From Bryobacterales bacterium (GTDB taxonomy: Bacteria; Acidobacteriota; Terriglobia; Bryobacterales; Bryobacteraceae), in the NCBI GenBank assembly GCA_027459465.1, contig DAIDIH010000330.1, forward strand, positions 1 through 48,333: 48,333 nucleotides of DNA. The letters are read 5' to 3'. Position numbers and translations under genes: made by a program. The notes below the pieces were generated by a model. It had not been told where the DNA came from and ran no database searches. It saw only the letters and a program-made list of their open reading frames with translations. Below, piece after piece: positions 38,162 through 46,640 of this stretch (position 1 is its first letter; each line of letters begins with the position of its first letter).

Positions 38162-39210
38162 TGTCTCCAGCTTGCGGTGAAGATGTTGAACTCGTAGTGG
38201 CTGTGGGCGTGGAGGTTCGAGGCGAACACCAGCGTCTTGCCGTCGGGGGAAAACTCGGGGAACGACGTGAAGCCTCCGTAGGACGTGATCTGTTCGAGGC
38301 CGGTGCCGTCGAGGTTGATCAGGTACAACTCGAAGTCGGAGCTGTCGCAGTGCTGCTTGTTGGAAGCGAAGAGAATTTTCCGCCCGTCCGGCGTGAAGGT
38401 GGGTGCGAAACTGGCGCAGCCGAAGCGGGTGATCTGCCGCGCGTGGCTGCCGTCCGAGTCGGCGACGAATAGTTCCATCTTCATCGGCGTGGTGAGGCCC
38501 TGCGCAAGCAGGTCCTTGTACTGTTTGGCGGCGGCCGCGGTTTTCGGGTGGTTGGCGCGCCAGACAATGTGTTGCGCGTCGCGGCTGTACACGGCGCCGC
38601 CATCATAGCCGAGCGAGCGGGTGAGGCGGCGTTTCCCCGAGCCGTCCTCCGCCATGGTCCACAACTCGAGATCGTGGCTCGCCATGGAAGTGTAGATGAT
38701 GCGGCCGGTCGCAAAGTTCACCGTGGCTTCGGCGTCGTAGCCGGGCGTGGTGGTGATGCGGTGGGCGTCCGACCCGTCGTCCTTGGCGACGTAGATGTCG
38801 TAGCTCGGATAAACCGCCCAGACATAGCCTTTGCTGCGGTCCGCGGGCGGCGGACAGGCGTCTCCTTCGGCTTCCGTCGACGCGTAGAGGATGTGGTGGC
38901 CGTCGGGCAGGAAGTAGCCGCACGTCGTGCGTCCACGGCCGCTCGAAACGCGATGCACGTGCGAGCCGTCGGCGTCCATGATGTAGATCTGGTCGCATTC
39001 GGCGCCGTCGCGGGTCGATTGGAAAATGAGCCGCTTGCCGTCGGGCGACCAGTACGCTTCGGCGTTCTGACCCTCGAAGGTAAGCTGCCGCGGCTCGCCC
39101 AAATGACTGAGTTGCGCGCGAAGCGGGCCGGCGGCGAACAGAAGAGCGGCGCAGAGTGTCAAGCCGTAGAGCCCACAAGCCGCTGCCCGCTGGTTGCTCC
39201 CTCGAGACAC
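38158..39210 (-). CDS. Secreted PD40/TolB-like beta-propeller protein
   Basis: About 350 aa with a signal peptide and repeated PD40 blades, each with an SPDGK-type turn (YWSPDGKRLIFQS, TFTPDGRKILFAS, EFSPDGKTLVFAS) and I/V-x-N/D-x-D-G strands. Such propellers bind proteins or glycans in the periplasm. The frame is open to 39360, but I favour the GTG at 39210, which puts the hydrophobic core (LTLCAALLFAAGPLRA) near the N-terminus and avoids overlap with the divergent SDR gene; the ATG at 39273 is the alternative. It is translationally coupled to the thioredoxin-like gene downstream. The fold is secure; start and function are uncertain. Confidence 0.78.
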   Translation of the reverse strand: MSRGSNQRAAACGLYGLTLCAALLFAAGPLRAQLSHLGEPRQLTFEGQNAEAYWSPDGKRLIFQSTRDGAECDQIYIMDADGSHVHRVSSGRGRTTCGYFLPDGHHILYASTEAEGDACPPPADRSKGYVWAVYPSYDIYVAKDDGSDAHRITTTPGYDAEATVNFATGRIIYTSMASHDLELWTMAEDGSGKRRLTRSLGYDGGAVYSRDAQHIVWRANHPKTAAAAKQYKDLLAQGLTTPMKMELFVADSDGSHARQITRFGCASFAPTFTPDGRKILFASNKQHCDSSDFELYLINLDGTGLEQITSYGGFTSFPEFSPDGKTLVFASNLHAHSHYEFNIFTASWRQ

Positions 39211-39352
39211 TCGATTCCAGGCGAATGGGCAGCGGTCTGTTGTGCGCGAGTTTCCGGAGAAGCGAGTGCCCATGAAATGAGGATACAGGTCGCGTGTTTC
39301 CGCTGCTCCGCCCATTGCGCGCGCCAGAAGAATATAATCACGTGGAATCCGC

Positions 39353-40111
39353 ATGTCCAATCAAGAATTGTCCGGCAAAGTTGCCCTCATTACCGGTGCG
39401 AGCAAAGGGCTTGGCAAAGCCATGGCTGTCGCGCTCGCCGGTGCAGGCTGCCGCGTGGCTCTCGTGTCGCGCGACGAGGGATTGCTCGAGAAAGTCCGTG
39501 GAGAAATCGCAGAATCCGGCGGCGCGGCCGATGTGTATCGCGCCGACGTGACGAAGGAAGACGAAGTGGCGCGCCTGGCTGATGAGGTTCCCTCCCGGAG
39601 CGGCCGCGTCCAGATCCTCATCAACAACGCGGGCATCAACATCCGCAAAAACCTCACCGAGTTCGCCCTCGCCGAATGGCAGAGCGTAATGGATACGAAC
39701 CTGACCAGCGTGTTTCTGCTCTGCCGGGCGTTCGTGCCCGGAATGCGCGGAACCGGCTACGGCCGCATTCTGAACATGACGTCGATCATGGCGCACGTTT
39801 CGCTGCCCGGCCGCGCGGCGTATTCATCCAGCAAAACCGCGCTGCTCGGCCTCACGCGCGCGCTGGCGCTCGAACTCGCGCAGGAAGGCATCACGGTGAA
39901 CGGCATCAGCCCCGGACCATTCGCCACCGACATGAACCTTTCGCTAATCAACAATCCCGAGGCCAACGCGCAGTTTCTGGCGAGCATTCCGGTGGGCCGA
40001 TGGGGGCAAGTGAAGGAGATCGGCGCGCTGGCGCGGTATCTGTGCTCGGAAGACGCCGGCTTCATCACCGGCACCGATATTTTGATTGATGGAGGATGGT
40101 GCGCACGATGA
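39353..40111 (+). CDS. SDR-family oxidoreductase (gluconate 5-dehydrogenase-like)
   Basis: A 252-aa classical short-chain dehydrogenase. The NAD(P) motif is TGASKGLG (14-21), NNAG is at 91-94 and the catalytic S144, Y157 and K161 (YxxxK) are all present. The closest recognisable type is the gluconate 5-dehydrogenase or 3-oxoacyl reductase subgroup; the neighbours favour a sugar or polyol substrate. There is no signal peptide, so it is cytoplasmic, unlike the next two gene products. It overlaps the following Gfo/Idh gene by 4 bp and probably begins a three-gene operon. Confidence 0.92.
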   Translation: MSNQELSGKVALITGASKGLGKAMAVALAGAGCRVALVSRDEGLLEKVRGEIAESGGAADVYRADVTKEDEVARLADEVPSRSGRVQILINNAGINIRKNLTEFALAEWQSVMDTNLTSVFLLCRAFVPGMRGTGYGRILNMTSIMAHVSLPGRAAYSSSKTALLGLTRALALELAQEGITVNGISPGPFATDMNLSLINNPEANAQFLASIPVGRWGQVKEIGALARYLCSEDAGFITGTDILIDGGWCAR

Positions 40112-41493
40112 ACCCGCAGAACACGAATCCGGCTCCCGCCGCCTCGGGTGGCATCACGCGGCGCAGCGCGCTGCCGCTCACCGCGCTGGCTGCTTCGTCG
40201 TATAAGCGCATTCTCGGCGCCAACGACCGCGTGCAGGTCGGCTTCATCGGCTTCGGCCTCATCGGCCATGAGCACGTCTTCGATTTCAGCCACCAGAAGG
40301 ACTGCGACCTCGCCGGCATGTGCGACGTCTACCAGCCTCGGCTCGAAGAGGGTCTGAAGGCGTGCGGGCCGCAGGCCAAGGGCTATCGTGATTTCCGCGA
40401 GATGCTCGACAACAAGGACCTGCAGGCAATCGTGATCGGCACGCCGGACCACTGGCATGCGCCGCTGACGATTCTCGCTTGCGCGGCGGGCAAGGACGTC
40501 TACGTCGAAAAACCGCTCACGCTGTTCGTGCGCGAAGGCCGTTGGATGGTGCAGGCGGCGCGGAAGTACAATCGCGTGGTGCAGGCGGGAACGCAGCAGC
40601 GCTCGGGCAAGCACTATCAGAAGGCGAAGGAACTGCTCGAAGCCGGTTATCTCGGCAAGATCATGTACGCGCACTCCGGCTCGCAGCGCAACGTAATGCC
40701 GGGCTTCGGCACGCCGCTTGACTCCGACCCGCCTCCGGACCTTGATTACAACATGTGGCTCGGCCCGGCGCCGCTGCGCGCCTACAACAAGCTGCGTAGC
40801 CTGTACCATTTCCGCTGGTTCTGGGATTATTCGGGCGGCCAGATGACGAATCTCGGCGCGCATGAGCTCGACATCATCCACTGGGTGATGCAGGTGAAAG
40901 GGCCGATCTCGGTTTCTTCCGTCGGCGGCCGTTTCGCGCTGCAGGATATCTGCGAGACGCCCGACACGCAGGACGCGATCTTCGAGTATCCGGGCTTCAC
41001 CGTGCACTATTCCTATCGCGAGGCAAGCTCGGGGATGCGCGGGCGGTACGGACTCGAATTCAACGGCGAGCGCGGCGGCCTCGTCATTAACCGTGGAGGC
41101 TTCGAAATCTTCCCCGATATGAAGATCGACCCGATGAACGCGATTCCTGTGTTCCAGGGACATCCAACCGGCGGACCCGAGCGCAGCAATACCACTCCCG
41201 TGCCGTGGACACAGCCGATGAAGGTGCCCGGTTCCTCCGCCGAGCAGTTCGACCTGCATGCGCGGAATTTCCTCGATTGCGTGAAAAGCCGGCAAAGGCC
41301 GATCGCCGACGTCGAGGGCGCGCATCAGGTCGCGACGGCCTGCCACCTGGCCAACATGTCGCTGAAGCTCGGGCGGCGGCTGCGGTGGGACGCCGACAAC
41401 GAAGTGATCGTCGGCGACGCGGAGGCCAACGCGCTGCTCGAACGGCCGTACCGCGAGCCCTGGGGCCAGGCCGTCCGGCACGCGCTGGCATGA
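40108..41493 (+). CDS. Tat-exported Gfo/Idh/MocA-family oxidoreductase
   Basis: A 461-aa protein with an N-terminal export region containing twin arginines (GITRRSALPL, 15-24), then FIGFGLIG (46-53), GTPDHWHAP and EKP (134-136). The C-terminal domain keeps the WFWDYSGGQMTNLGAHELD segment typical of the exported subgroup. I chose the ATG at 40108, which overlaps the SDR stop (ATGA) with GGAGGA 11 bases upstream; the ATG at 40096 lies too close to that Shine-Dalgarno. It is paralogous to the 24235-25524 protein, with shared blocks such as RKYNRVVQAGT. The substrate is unknown. Confidence 0.92.
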   Translation: MNPQNTNPAPAASGGITRRSALPLTALAASSYKRILGANDRVQVGFIGFGLIGHEHVFDFSHQKDCDLAGMCDVYQPRLEEGLKACGPQAKGYRDFREMLDNKDLQAIVIGTPDHWHAPLTILACAAGKDVYVEKPLTLFVREGRWMVQAARKYNRVVQAGTQQRSGKHYQKAKELLEAGYLGKIMYAHSGSQRNVMPGFGTPLDSDPPPDLDYNMWLGPAPLRAYNKLRSLYHFRWFWDYSGGQMTNLGAHELDIIHWVMQVKGPISVSSVGGRFALQDICETPDTQDAIFEYPGFTVHYSYREASSGMRGRYGLEFNGERGGLVINRGGFEIFPDMKIDPMNAIPVFQGHPTGGPERSNTTPVPWTQPMKVPGSSAEQFDLHARNFLDCVKSRQRPIADVEGAHQVATACHLANMSLKLGRRLRWDADNEVIVGDAEANALLERPYREPWGQAVRHALA

Positions 41494-42491
41494 ACCGCCG
41501 CGGCTTCCTTTCACTCGCCGCCGCCTCGGCGCTATCTTCGCTCGGTAAAGCGGCCGAGCCGATGGCGGGGATGGGCGTCGCAACAACTTCGTACCTGAGC
41601 TTCTGGCGTCCGCGGGACACGCTCGAATTTCTCGAACACTGCCACGCGATGGGCGCAGCGGGAATTCAGTCGGCGATCCACGGCGACCCGGCGAAAATCC
41701 GCGCCCGCGCCGAAGAACTTGGCATGTATGTCGAGGCGATGGTGCCGATGCCGGAAAACGGCTCGACGGAGGCACTGGAGAAAGCGCTGAAGGACGCGCG
41801 CGAGGCCGGCGCAACCGCGCTGCGGACCGGCATGCTGCACGGCCGGCGCTACATCACGTTCAAGACGCTCGCCGAGTGGGAGGAATGGGAGAAGCGCGCC
41901 CGCGCATCAATCGAACAGGCGCTGCCGCTGCTCGACCGTTACCGCATCCCGCTCGGCATCGAGAACCATAAAGACTGGACCGCGGACCAACTGGCCGAAC
42001 TGCTGGAGAAACATTCCAGCGAGTACCTCGGCGCCTGCCTCGATTTCGGCAACAACATCAGCCTGCTCGACGACCCCATGTACGTGGCGCGGAAACTCGC
42101 GCCGCACGCCGTCGTGACGCACGTCAAGGACATGGGCGTCGAGCCCACGCCGGACGGCTTCCTTCTTTCCGAGGTGCCGCTCGGCACGGGTATTCTCAAC
42201 TTGCAGGCAATGATTGACCTCGTCCGGCAGGCGCGCCCGCACACGCGCTTCACGCTCGAAATGATCACAAGGGACCCGCTGCCAGTCGCCTGTCTGAACG
42301 ACGCCTACTGGACGACCTTCCCGGACCGCGGCGGCATTTACCTCGCCCGCACCCTGCGTCTCGTCCGCGACTACCAAGGCGCAACGCCGCTGCCGGTAGT
42401 AAGTAACCTCCCGCGCGAGGGGCAGTTGGCCGAAGAGGACGCCAACGTCCGTACGTGCCTCGTCTTCGCGCGGCAGAAGCTGAAGGTGTGA
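41490..42491 (+). CDS. Sugar phosphate isomerase/epimerase-like TIM barrel with Tat signal
   Basis: A 333-aa protein of the xylose isomerase-like/AP endonuclease 2 barrel family. The N-terminus MNRRGFLSLAAASALSSLG is a short Tat-type signal. Metal-ligand candidates are in IENHKDW, CLDFGNN, VVTHVKDMG and the late FTLEMITRDP. Start and preceding stop overlap by 4 bp (ATGA), making SDR-Gfo/Idh-isomerase one translationally coupled unit, a common grouping for oxidising and epimerising carbohydrates such as inositols or keto-sugars. The frame open from 41205 lies in the preceding gene and is rejected. Confidence 0.9.
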   Translation: MNRRGFLSLAAASALSSLGKAAEPMAGMGVATTSYLSFWRPRDTLEFLEHCHAMGAAGIQSAIHGDPAKIRARAEELGMYVEAMVPMPENGSTEALEKALKDAREAGATALRTGMLHGRRYITFKTLAEWEEWEKRARASIEQALPLLDRYRIPLGIENHKDWTADQLAELLEKHSSEYLGACLDFGNNISLLDDPMYVARKLAPHAVVTHVKDMGVEPTPDGFLLSEVPLGTGILNLQAMIDLVRQARPHTRFTLEMITRDPLPVACLNDAYWTTFPDRGGIYLARTLRLVRDYQGATPLPVVSNLPREGQLAEEDANVRTCLVFARQKLKV

Positions 42492-42498
42492 GGACGCT

Positions 42499-43842
42499 TC
42501 ACCCCACGAAGCCGAGCTTCGATGTCGGGAAGTTCGCCAGGTTCGGGAACACGGTCGCCAGCGCGCTATCGGGAATGCCGAACCAGGAGGCGAGCGTGGC
42601 GCCATATTGGTCGACCCCAGTCGTCGGGATCCACCGGCCACGCGTGTCGGCGTCGTTGGGGCCGGAAAGCTCGAACGTCGGGAACTGGCCGTAGATCTGC
42701 CCGCCGCTAACCGCGCCGCCCAACACAAGCTGGTTGCTGCCCCAGGCATGATCGCTCCCGTCGCCGGTGGTGGGCTGGAACGTGCGGCTGAAGTCGCTTT
42801 CGGTGAAGGTCGTCACCGAGTCCGCAAGCCCCAGTTCCTGGGTGGCGTTGTAGAAGGCGATGAGCGCGTCGTTCACCTGTGGGTAGAGCGCGTTGTGCGT
42901 CTCCAGTTCGCTGACGTGCGTGTCGAAGCCGCCGAGCGAACAGAAGAAAATCTGCCGGTTCATGCCAAGCGCGGACTGCACGCTCATAATCTGCGCCACC
43001 TGATGAAGCTGTGCGCCAAGGCTCGTCTTAGGGAACTGCGTCTTGAGAGTCGGCGCCTTTGCGAGCGCGTTCGTGAGCGCCTGCGCGTCGGCCATGCTGT
43101 TGGACATTACCTGATTCGCCGCCTGGACCAGGCTCACCCCGGTGTCGGCGGTGAGCAGCGTCGTCAGCGCGCTCAGCCGCGCCTGCGAGCCTTTCGAACT
43201 GTTGAAACCCTGCAGCATCAGCGATTGCCCCGGCGTTACCGCCACCGGTTGCGTGCTTGCGCCGGCGCCTTCGAGCACGTTGCCGGAAACGGAGAAGAAA
43301 ACCGGAAAGTCCGACGTGTTGATCTTCTGCGCGGCGATGTAGTCGGCGGCGCGTCCCGCCCATCCCGTCGGGCTGTGGCCTTGGGCGACCGAGGTCTGCC
43401 ACTGTAGCTGCTGGTCCGAGTGAGAGAACAGGTTGTTCGGGATCGGCGCCTGCGCCTGCTGATATTGGGCGCGCGTGAGCGGCTGCACCAGCGAGCCCAC
43501 ATTCGCCACCACGGCGAGCTCCTTCGAGCCAAACAGGCTCGCCAGATCGGGCAGCTTGCCGTGGAAAGAGTAGGGCGCGCCGGATACGCTCAGCACCGGC
43601 GCCGTAAGTTCGCTCGCCGGCAGCGCGAGGCCGCCGCGCAGGGTGGTGTAGGCCTGGAAATTTGTGTCGTCCATCGGCACCACCGTGTTGTTGCTGTCGT
43701 TGCCGCCGAACAGAAACACGCACACCAGCGCGCGATAGTTTGACGCGTTCTGCGCCATCGCCGGCAGCAGCCCGAACGGCCGCAGCGCCAGCGTGCCGAC
43801 CGTCGTCAACCCAGCCCGAATGAATCCGCGGCGAGAAGTCAT
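42499..43842 (-). CDS. DUF1501 domain-containing Tat-exported protein
   Basis: A 447-aa protein with a Tat signal (MTSRRGFIRAG) and a DUF1501 body related to the sulfatase/alkaline-phosphatase superfamily. Blocks typical of the family are VCVFLFGGNDSNNTVVP near residue 40, FFCSLGGFDTH, TFTESDFSRTF and DHAWGSNQLVLGG. The last two contain the metal-binding-type residues seen in the superfamily. It lies 10 bp after the DUF1800 gene on the same strand, the standard pairing in Acidobacteriota and Planctomycetota, so they probably work together at the cell surface. The biochemical role of the pair is not established. Confidence 0.93.
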   Translation of the reverse strand: MTSRRGFIRAGLTTVGTLALRPFGLLPAMAQNASNYRALVCVFLFGGNDSNNTVVPMDDTNFQAYTTLRGGLALPASELTAPVLSVSGAPYSFHGKLPDLASLFGSKELAVVANVGSLVQPLTRAQYQQAQAPIPNNLFSHSDQQLQWQTSVAQGHSPTGWAGRAADYIAAQKINTSDFPVFFSVSGNVLEGAGASTQPVAVTPGQSLMLQGFNSSKGSQARLSALTTLLTADTGVSLVQAANQVMSNSMADAQALTNALAKAPTLKTQFPKTSLGAQLHQVAQIMSVQSALGMNRQIFFCSLGGFDTHVSELETHNALYPQVNDALIAFYNATQELGLADSVTTFTESDFSRTFQPTTGDGSDHAWGSNQLVLGGAVSGGQIYGQFPTFELSGPNDADTRGRWIPTTGVDQYGATLASWFGIPDSALATVFPNLANFPTSKLGFVG

Positions 43843-43852
43843 TTTTCGTCTC

Positions 43853-45415
43853 CTATTGCACGACCTGGTATTCGCTCGAAGTCAGCGCCACATACAGCGC
43901 CGCCTGCGCCTTGGCGAGCGCCGTGCCCTGTGCTTCGGCAGCCGCCTCCACTTGCTGGGCCACCGCCGCCGGCATCGCGTGGTGGAAGAACACGTAGCTG
44001 ATATAGTCGGTGAGCGTCCCGGCGTCGCCCGCCTTCGCGACGAACGGACTCAAATCGACCTTGGTGCTCGGGTCTAGCTTGCCGTAAAGCAGGCGATTCA
44101 CAATGTCGGCCCGGAAGGAAGCCGCCGCGGTCGACTGAAGCTGAAACTCGGGCGCCAGCAGACCGTTAGTCAGCCGGTATTGCGGCGAGAAGTAACTGAA
44201 CACGCTAGGAGCCCGGAACAAATCCTGGCCAAGCTGCGCCGCATACGTTTGCACCGCGCTCGAATTGCCGAGCGTCGCGTTCAGGCCGCGCAGAATGTCC
44301 GCCAAAAACAGGATCGGCTCCCGCAGATGGCCGAAGTTCGCCGCCGTCGCCGTCACCGAGGACGGCTCGTCCCCGGCGCGCGCTTCCGGATCGGTGAGGA
44401 TCGCCTGAATCACGGCCTGCATGTTGCCTTTCACGCCGTTGCCGTCGTTCAAAAACACATTCGACACGCGCCCGATGTAAGCCGGGCTCGGGTTACTGGT
44501 GACTAAATGCTGGATCAACTGCTCGCAGACGAACGGCGCCATCGTTGGCTGGTTCATCAGGTCGTCGAGCGTCATCTGCAGATCCTGTTCGGCCGTCTGC
44601 CCGGCGGGAATTACGTTGCCGCCGAAGATGTTTTTCTGCGTCTCGTCGTGATTAAACTCTGCCGCATACATCTGCCCCATGTAGTACGGCGGATTGTTCG
44701 CGCCCGCCTTATGCTTCGGCGCGGCCGGATATGTCCATCCGGTGAACACCTTGGCCATCTGAGGAATCACGGCCTCGTCGTAAGTAGGGACGGGATTGTT
44801 ATTGGAATCCACCACCGGCGTGCCGTCCGCGTTCAACTGCGTCAAGCCCAGAGTAAAGAGCTGAAGTAACTCGCGGGCGTAGTTTTCGTTCGCCGACGTG
44901 CGGCCGGACGGGTCGGCCTTGTTGTTGTTGGCCATGTTCAAATACCGCCCCATCGCCGGGCTGAGTGTCACCGCCTCGATAAGGTCCCGGTAGTTGCCAA
45001 AAGCATTGTCTCGGAAGATGCGCCAATAAGGTGGGAACGCGTAGGCGTAGTTCACGCCGCCAAGCTGGCTGACCACCCAGATTTCGCTCAGCGCGAACGC
45101 CACCCGCTGGCGGAGCTGATCAGGTTGGGCGAGCGCATTCACGAAAAACGCCCGCTGCACGTCGGCCAGCACCGTGTATGGCTTGCCGGTCGGCCCGATC
45201 ACAGGCTGATTCGGCAGGTCGGACGTATTCATCGCGAACTGAGCTTGCAGCCAGTTGGCGATCCCCATCTGCTGAAGTTGGGCGATGGAAGCGGGCGTCG
45301 GCCCCCATGTGGCCTGATCGAGAAACCGCGCGGCGGCGGTGTCGCTCATAACCGGAGTGGCATTCTGTCCGTTGGCCAGCACAAGCAGTGCAAGCGCAAG
45401 CAACAAAGTCTTCAT
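43853..45415 (-). CDS. DUF1800 domain-containing secreted protein
   Basis: A 520-aa protein with a signal peptide (about 1-17) and a DUF1800 body. The N-terminal block AARFLDQATWGPT, the segment NENYARELLQLFTLG and FTGWTY are hallmarks of the family. It is the first gene of a pair with the DUF1501 protein, 10 bp apart. Its function is unknown; it is large, exported and strictly paired in many related genomes, which suggests a surface complex. The 186 bp upstream holds a possible terminator hairpin but no gene. Confidence 0.93.
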   Translation of the reverse strand: MKTLLLALALLVLANGQNATPVMSDTAAARFLDQATWGPTPASIAQLQQMGIANWLQAQFAMNTSDLPNQPVIGPTGKPYTVLADVQRAFFVNALAQPDQLRQRVAFALSEIWVVSQLGGVNYAYAFPPYWRIFRDNAFGNYRDLIEAVTLSPAMGRYLNMANNNKADPSGRTSANENYARELLQLFTLGLTQLNADGTPVVDSNNNPVPTYDEAVIPQMAKVFTGWTYPAAPKHKAGANNPPYYMGQMYAAEFNHDETQKNIFGGNVIPAGQTAEQDLQMTLDDLMNQPTMAPFVCEQLIQHLVTSNPSPAYIGRVSNVFLNDGNGVKGNMQAVIQAILTDPEARAGDEPSSVTATAANFGHLREPILFLADILRGLNATLGNSSAVQTYAAQLGQDLFRAPSVFSYFSPQYRLTNGLLAPEFQLQSTAAASFRADIVNRLLYGKLDPSTKVDLSPFVAKAGDAGTLTDYISYVFFHHAMPAAVAQQVEAAAEAQGTALAKAQAALYVALTSSEYQVVQ

Positions 45416-45528
45416 GATTCAGCCCCGCTGGACTCTTTCGTACACACTTCTCTAACACGCGACATGGGGACAAAAGTTGCGCACGAGTGAAAAAAAGCGC
45501 TCAGCCTTATCGCTATCGGCAGCCGAAG

Positions 45529-45558
45529 GCCCCGTCAGGCCGGGGCGGCCTGAGGGGC
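45529..45558. terminator. Bulged GC hairpin between the DUF1800 and VWA genes
   Basis: GCCCC-G-TCAGGCC (45529-45541) pairs with GGCCTGAGGGGC (45547-45558), leaving one bulged G and a 5-nt loop. It lies 43 bp beyond the VWA gene stop on the minus strand, where a terminator would be expected. No T-run follows, so the call is tentative. Confidence 0.45.
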
Positions 45559-45601
45559 TTCCGCCTCCAGTCCGCTGCCTTCCGGCTCCTTGCTCCGGTT
45601 C

Positions 45602-46606
45602 TCAGAACCCCCCGCGCGGCCGATACCCCGGCCTCGCCCGCACGCGGTACTTCTTTGCCGCATCCGTAACAATCTCGACCCGGATGTTCCGGAACCCTTC
45701 GTTCGGGTTCGGCTGTGGATAGTAAGTCACCGTGTAGCTGTTCCCCAGGTCCTCGCGGATCGACTCGAACGCCTCCACCTGCCGCTGCCACGTCTTGGCG
45801 AAATAAGCCTTCCCGCCCGTCTGCGTCGCTATCCGCCGGAACACCGTAGAAGAAACCGGATCCTTGTTCACCTCGCTCGTGGAGATTACGTAGATCGGAA
45901 TCCCCTCGTCCTCCGCTACCGCCCGCACGTCGTCCGGAGCCACCATGCTCGCGTTGTCCGGCCCGTTGGAAAACACGATCACCACCTTGCGCCCCGGAAC
46001 CTTCGCCGCATCCCGCAGCGTCAGCAGCAGCGAATTATACAACGCCGAATCGTCGCCGGCCACCGCGTTCCCCAGCCCGAAGATCGCATTCCCCCGCTCC
46101 CGCGTCAGCGGAGCCGCCCGCGATAAGTTGCGGCTGAACGTGTACACCGCCACCGAATCCGCCCGGTCCAGCCCGCGCACAAAATCCTTGATCGCGTCGG
46201 AGGCGTACACAAATCCCCGGTACATGTAGTTGCTCGTGTCGAACAGCACAAATACGTTGGTGCCCACGAACGCCTCTGTGCTGATATCGCCCCGTCCCAC
46301 GGTCTGCGGCTTGTTGTCCGCGAACTCCCCGCCCACCGCCAGAGGACGCGTCGTCCCGTCGGCCAGCACCTGCACCGGAGGCTTGTTGCCCTCGCCGAAC
46401 GTGTTCATCTTCTGCAGAATGTTGTCTTCGTATATCTTGAAGTCGCCCGGCTTCAGCCCGTTCACGTAGTGGCCCTTGTTGTCGGTCACCTCGAAGCTCA
46501 GCACCACGAGGTCTACCTTCACTCGGAACGTCGGCCGCTCCTGTGCACACACGATCGCCGTTCCCGCCGCCAATGCCGACGCCGCTGCTATGTACAAATA
46601 CGTCAC
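45602..46606 (-). CDS. VWA-domain protein of the acidobacterial VWFA-related type
   Basis: A 334-aa secreted protein with a short signal peptide. An N-terminal beta-domain (FRVKVDLVVLSFEVTDNKGHYVNGLKPGDFKIYED) is typical of the acidobacterial VWFA-related family. The von Willebrand A fold follows, with a MIDAS-like start LFDTSN and a later SNGPDN. The usual DxSxS reads DTSNY, so the metal site is partly altered. I chose the GTG at 46606, which has a good Shine-Dalgarno (GGAGGGAG) just upstream; the open frame to 46651 would delay the signal peptide. It is 34 bp after the next minus-strand gene, so possibly co-transcribed with it. Its partners are unknown. Confidence 0.87.
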   Translation of the reverse strand: MTYLYIAAASALAAGTAIVCAQERPTFRVKVDLVVLSFEVTDNKGHYVNGLKPGDFKIYEDNILQKMNTFGEGNKPPVQVLADGTTRPLAVGGEFADNKPQTVGRGDISTEAFVGTNVFVLFDTSNYMYRGFVYASDAIKDFVRGLDRADSVAVYTFSRNLSRAAPLTRERGNAIFGLGNAVAGDDSALYNSLLLTLRDAAKVPGRKVVIVFSNGPDNASMVAPDDVRAVAEDEGIPIYVISTSEVNKDPVSSTVFRRIATQTGGKAYFAKTWQRQVEAFESIREDLGNSYTVTYYPQPNPNEGFRNIRVEIVTDAAKKYRVRARPGYRPRGGF

Positions 46607-46640
46607 GGCTCCCTCCGCAAAACCCGGCCCCAATCCAATC

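Noticed and set aside
39757..41814. 685-aa minus-strand frame opposite the SDR, Gfo/Idh and isomerase genes
   Set aside because: Spans three real genes on the other strand and is Arg/Pro/Ala-rich shadow sequence.
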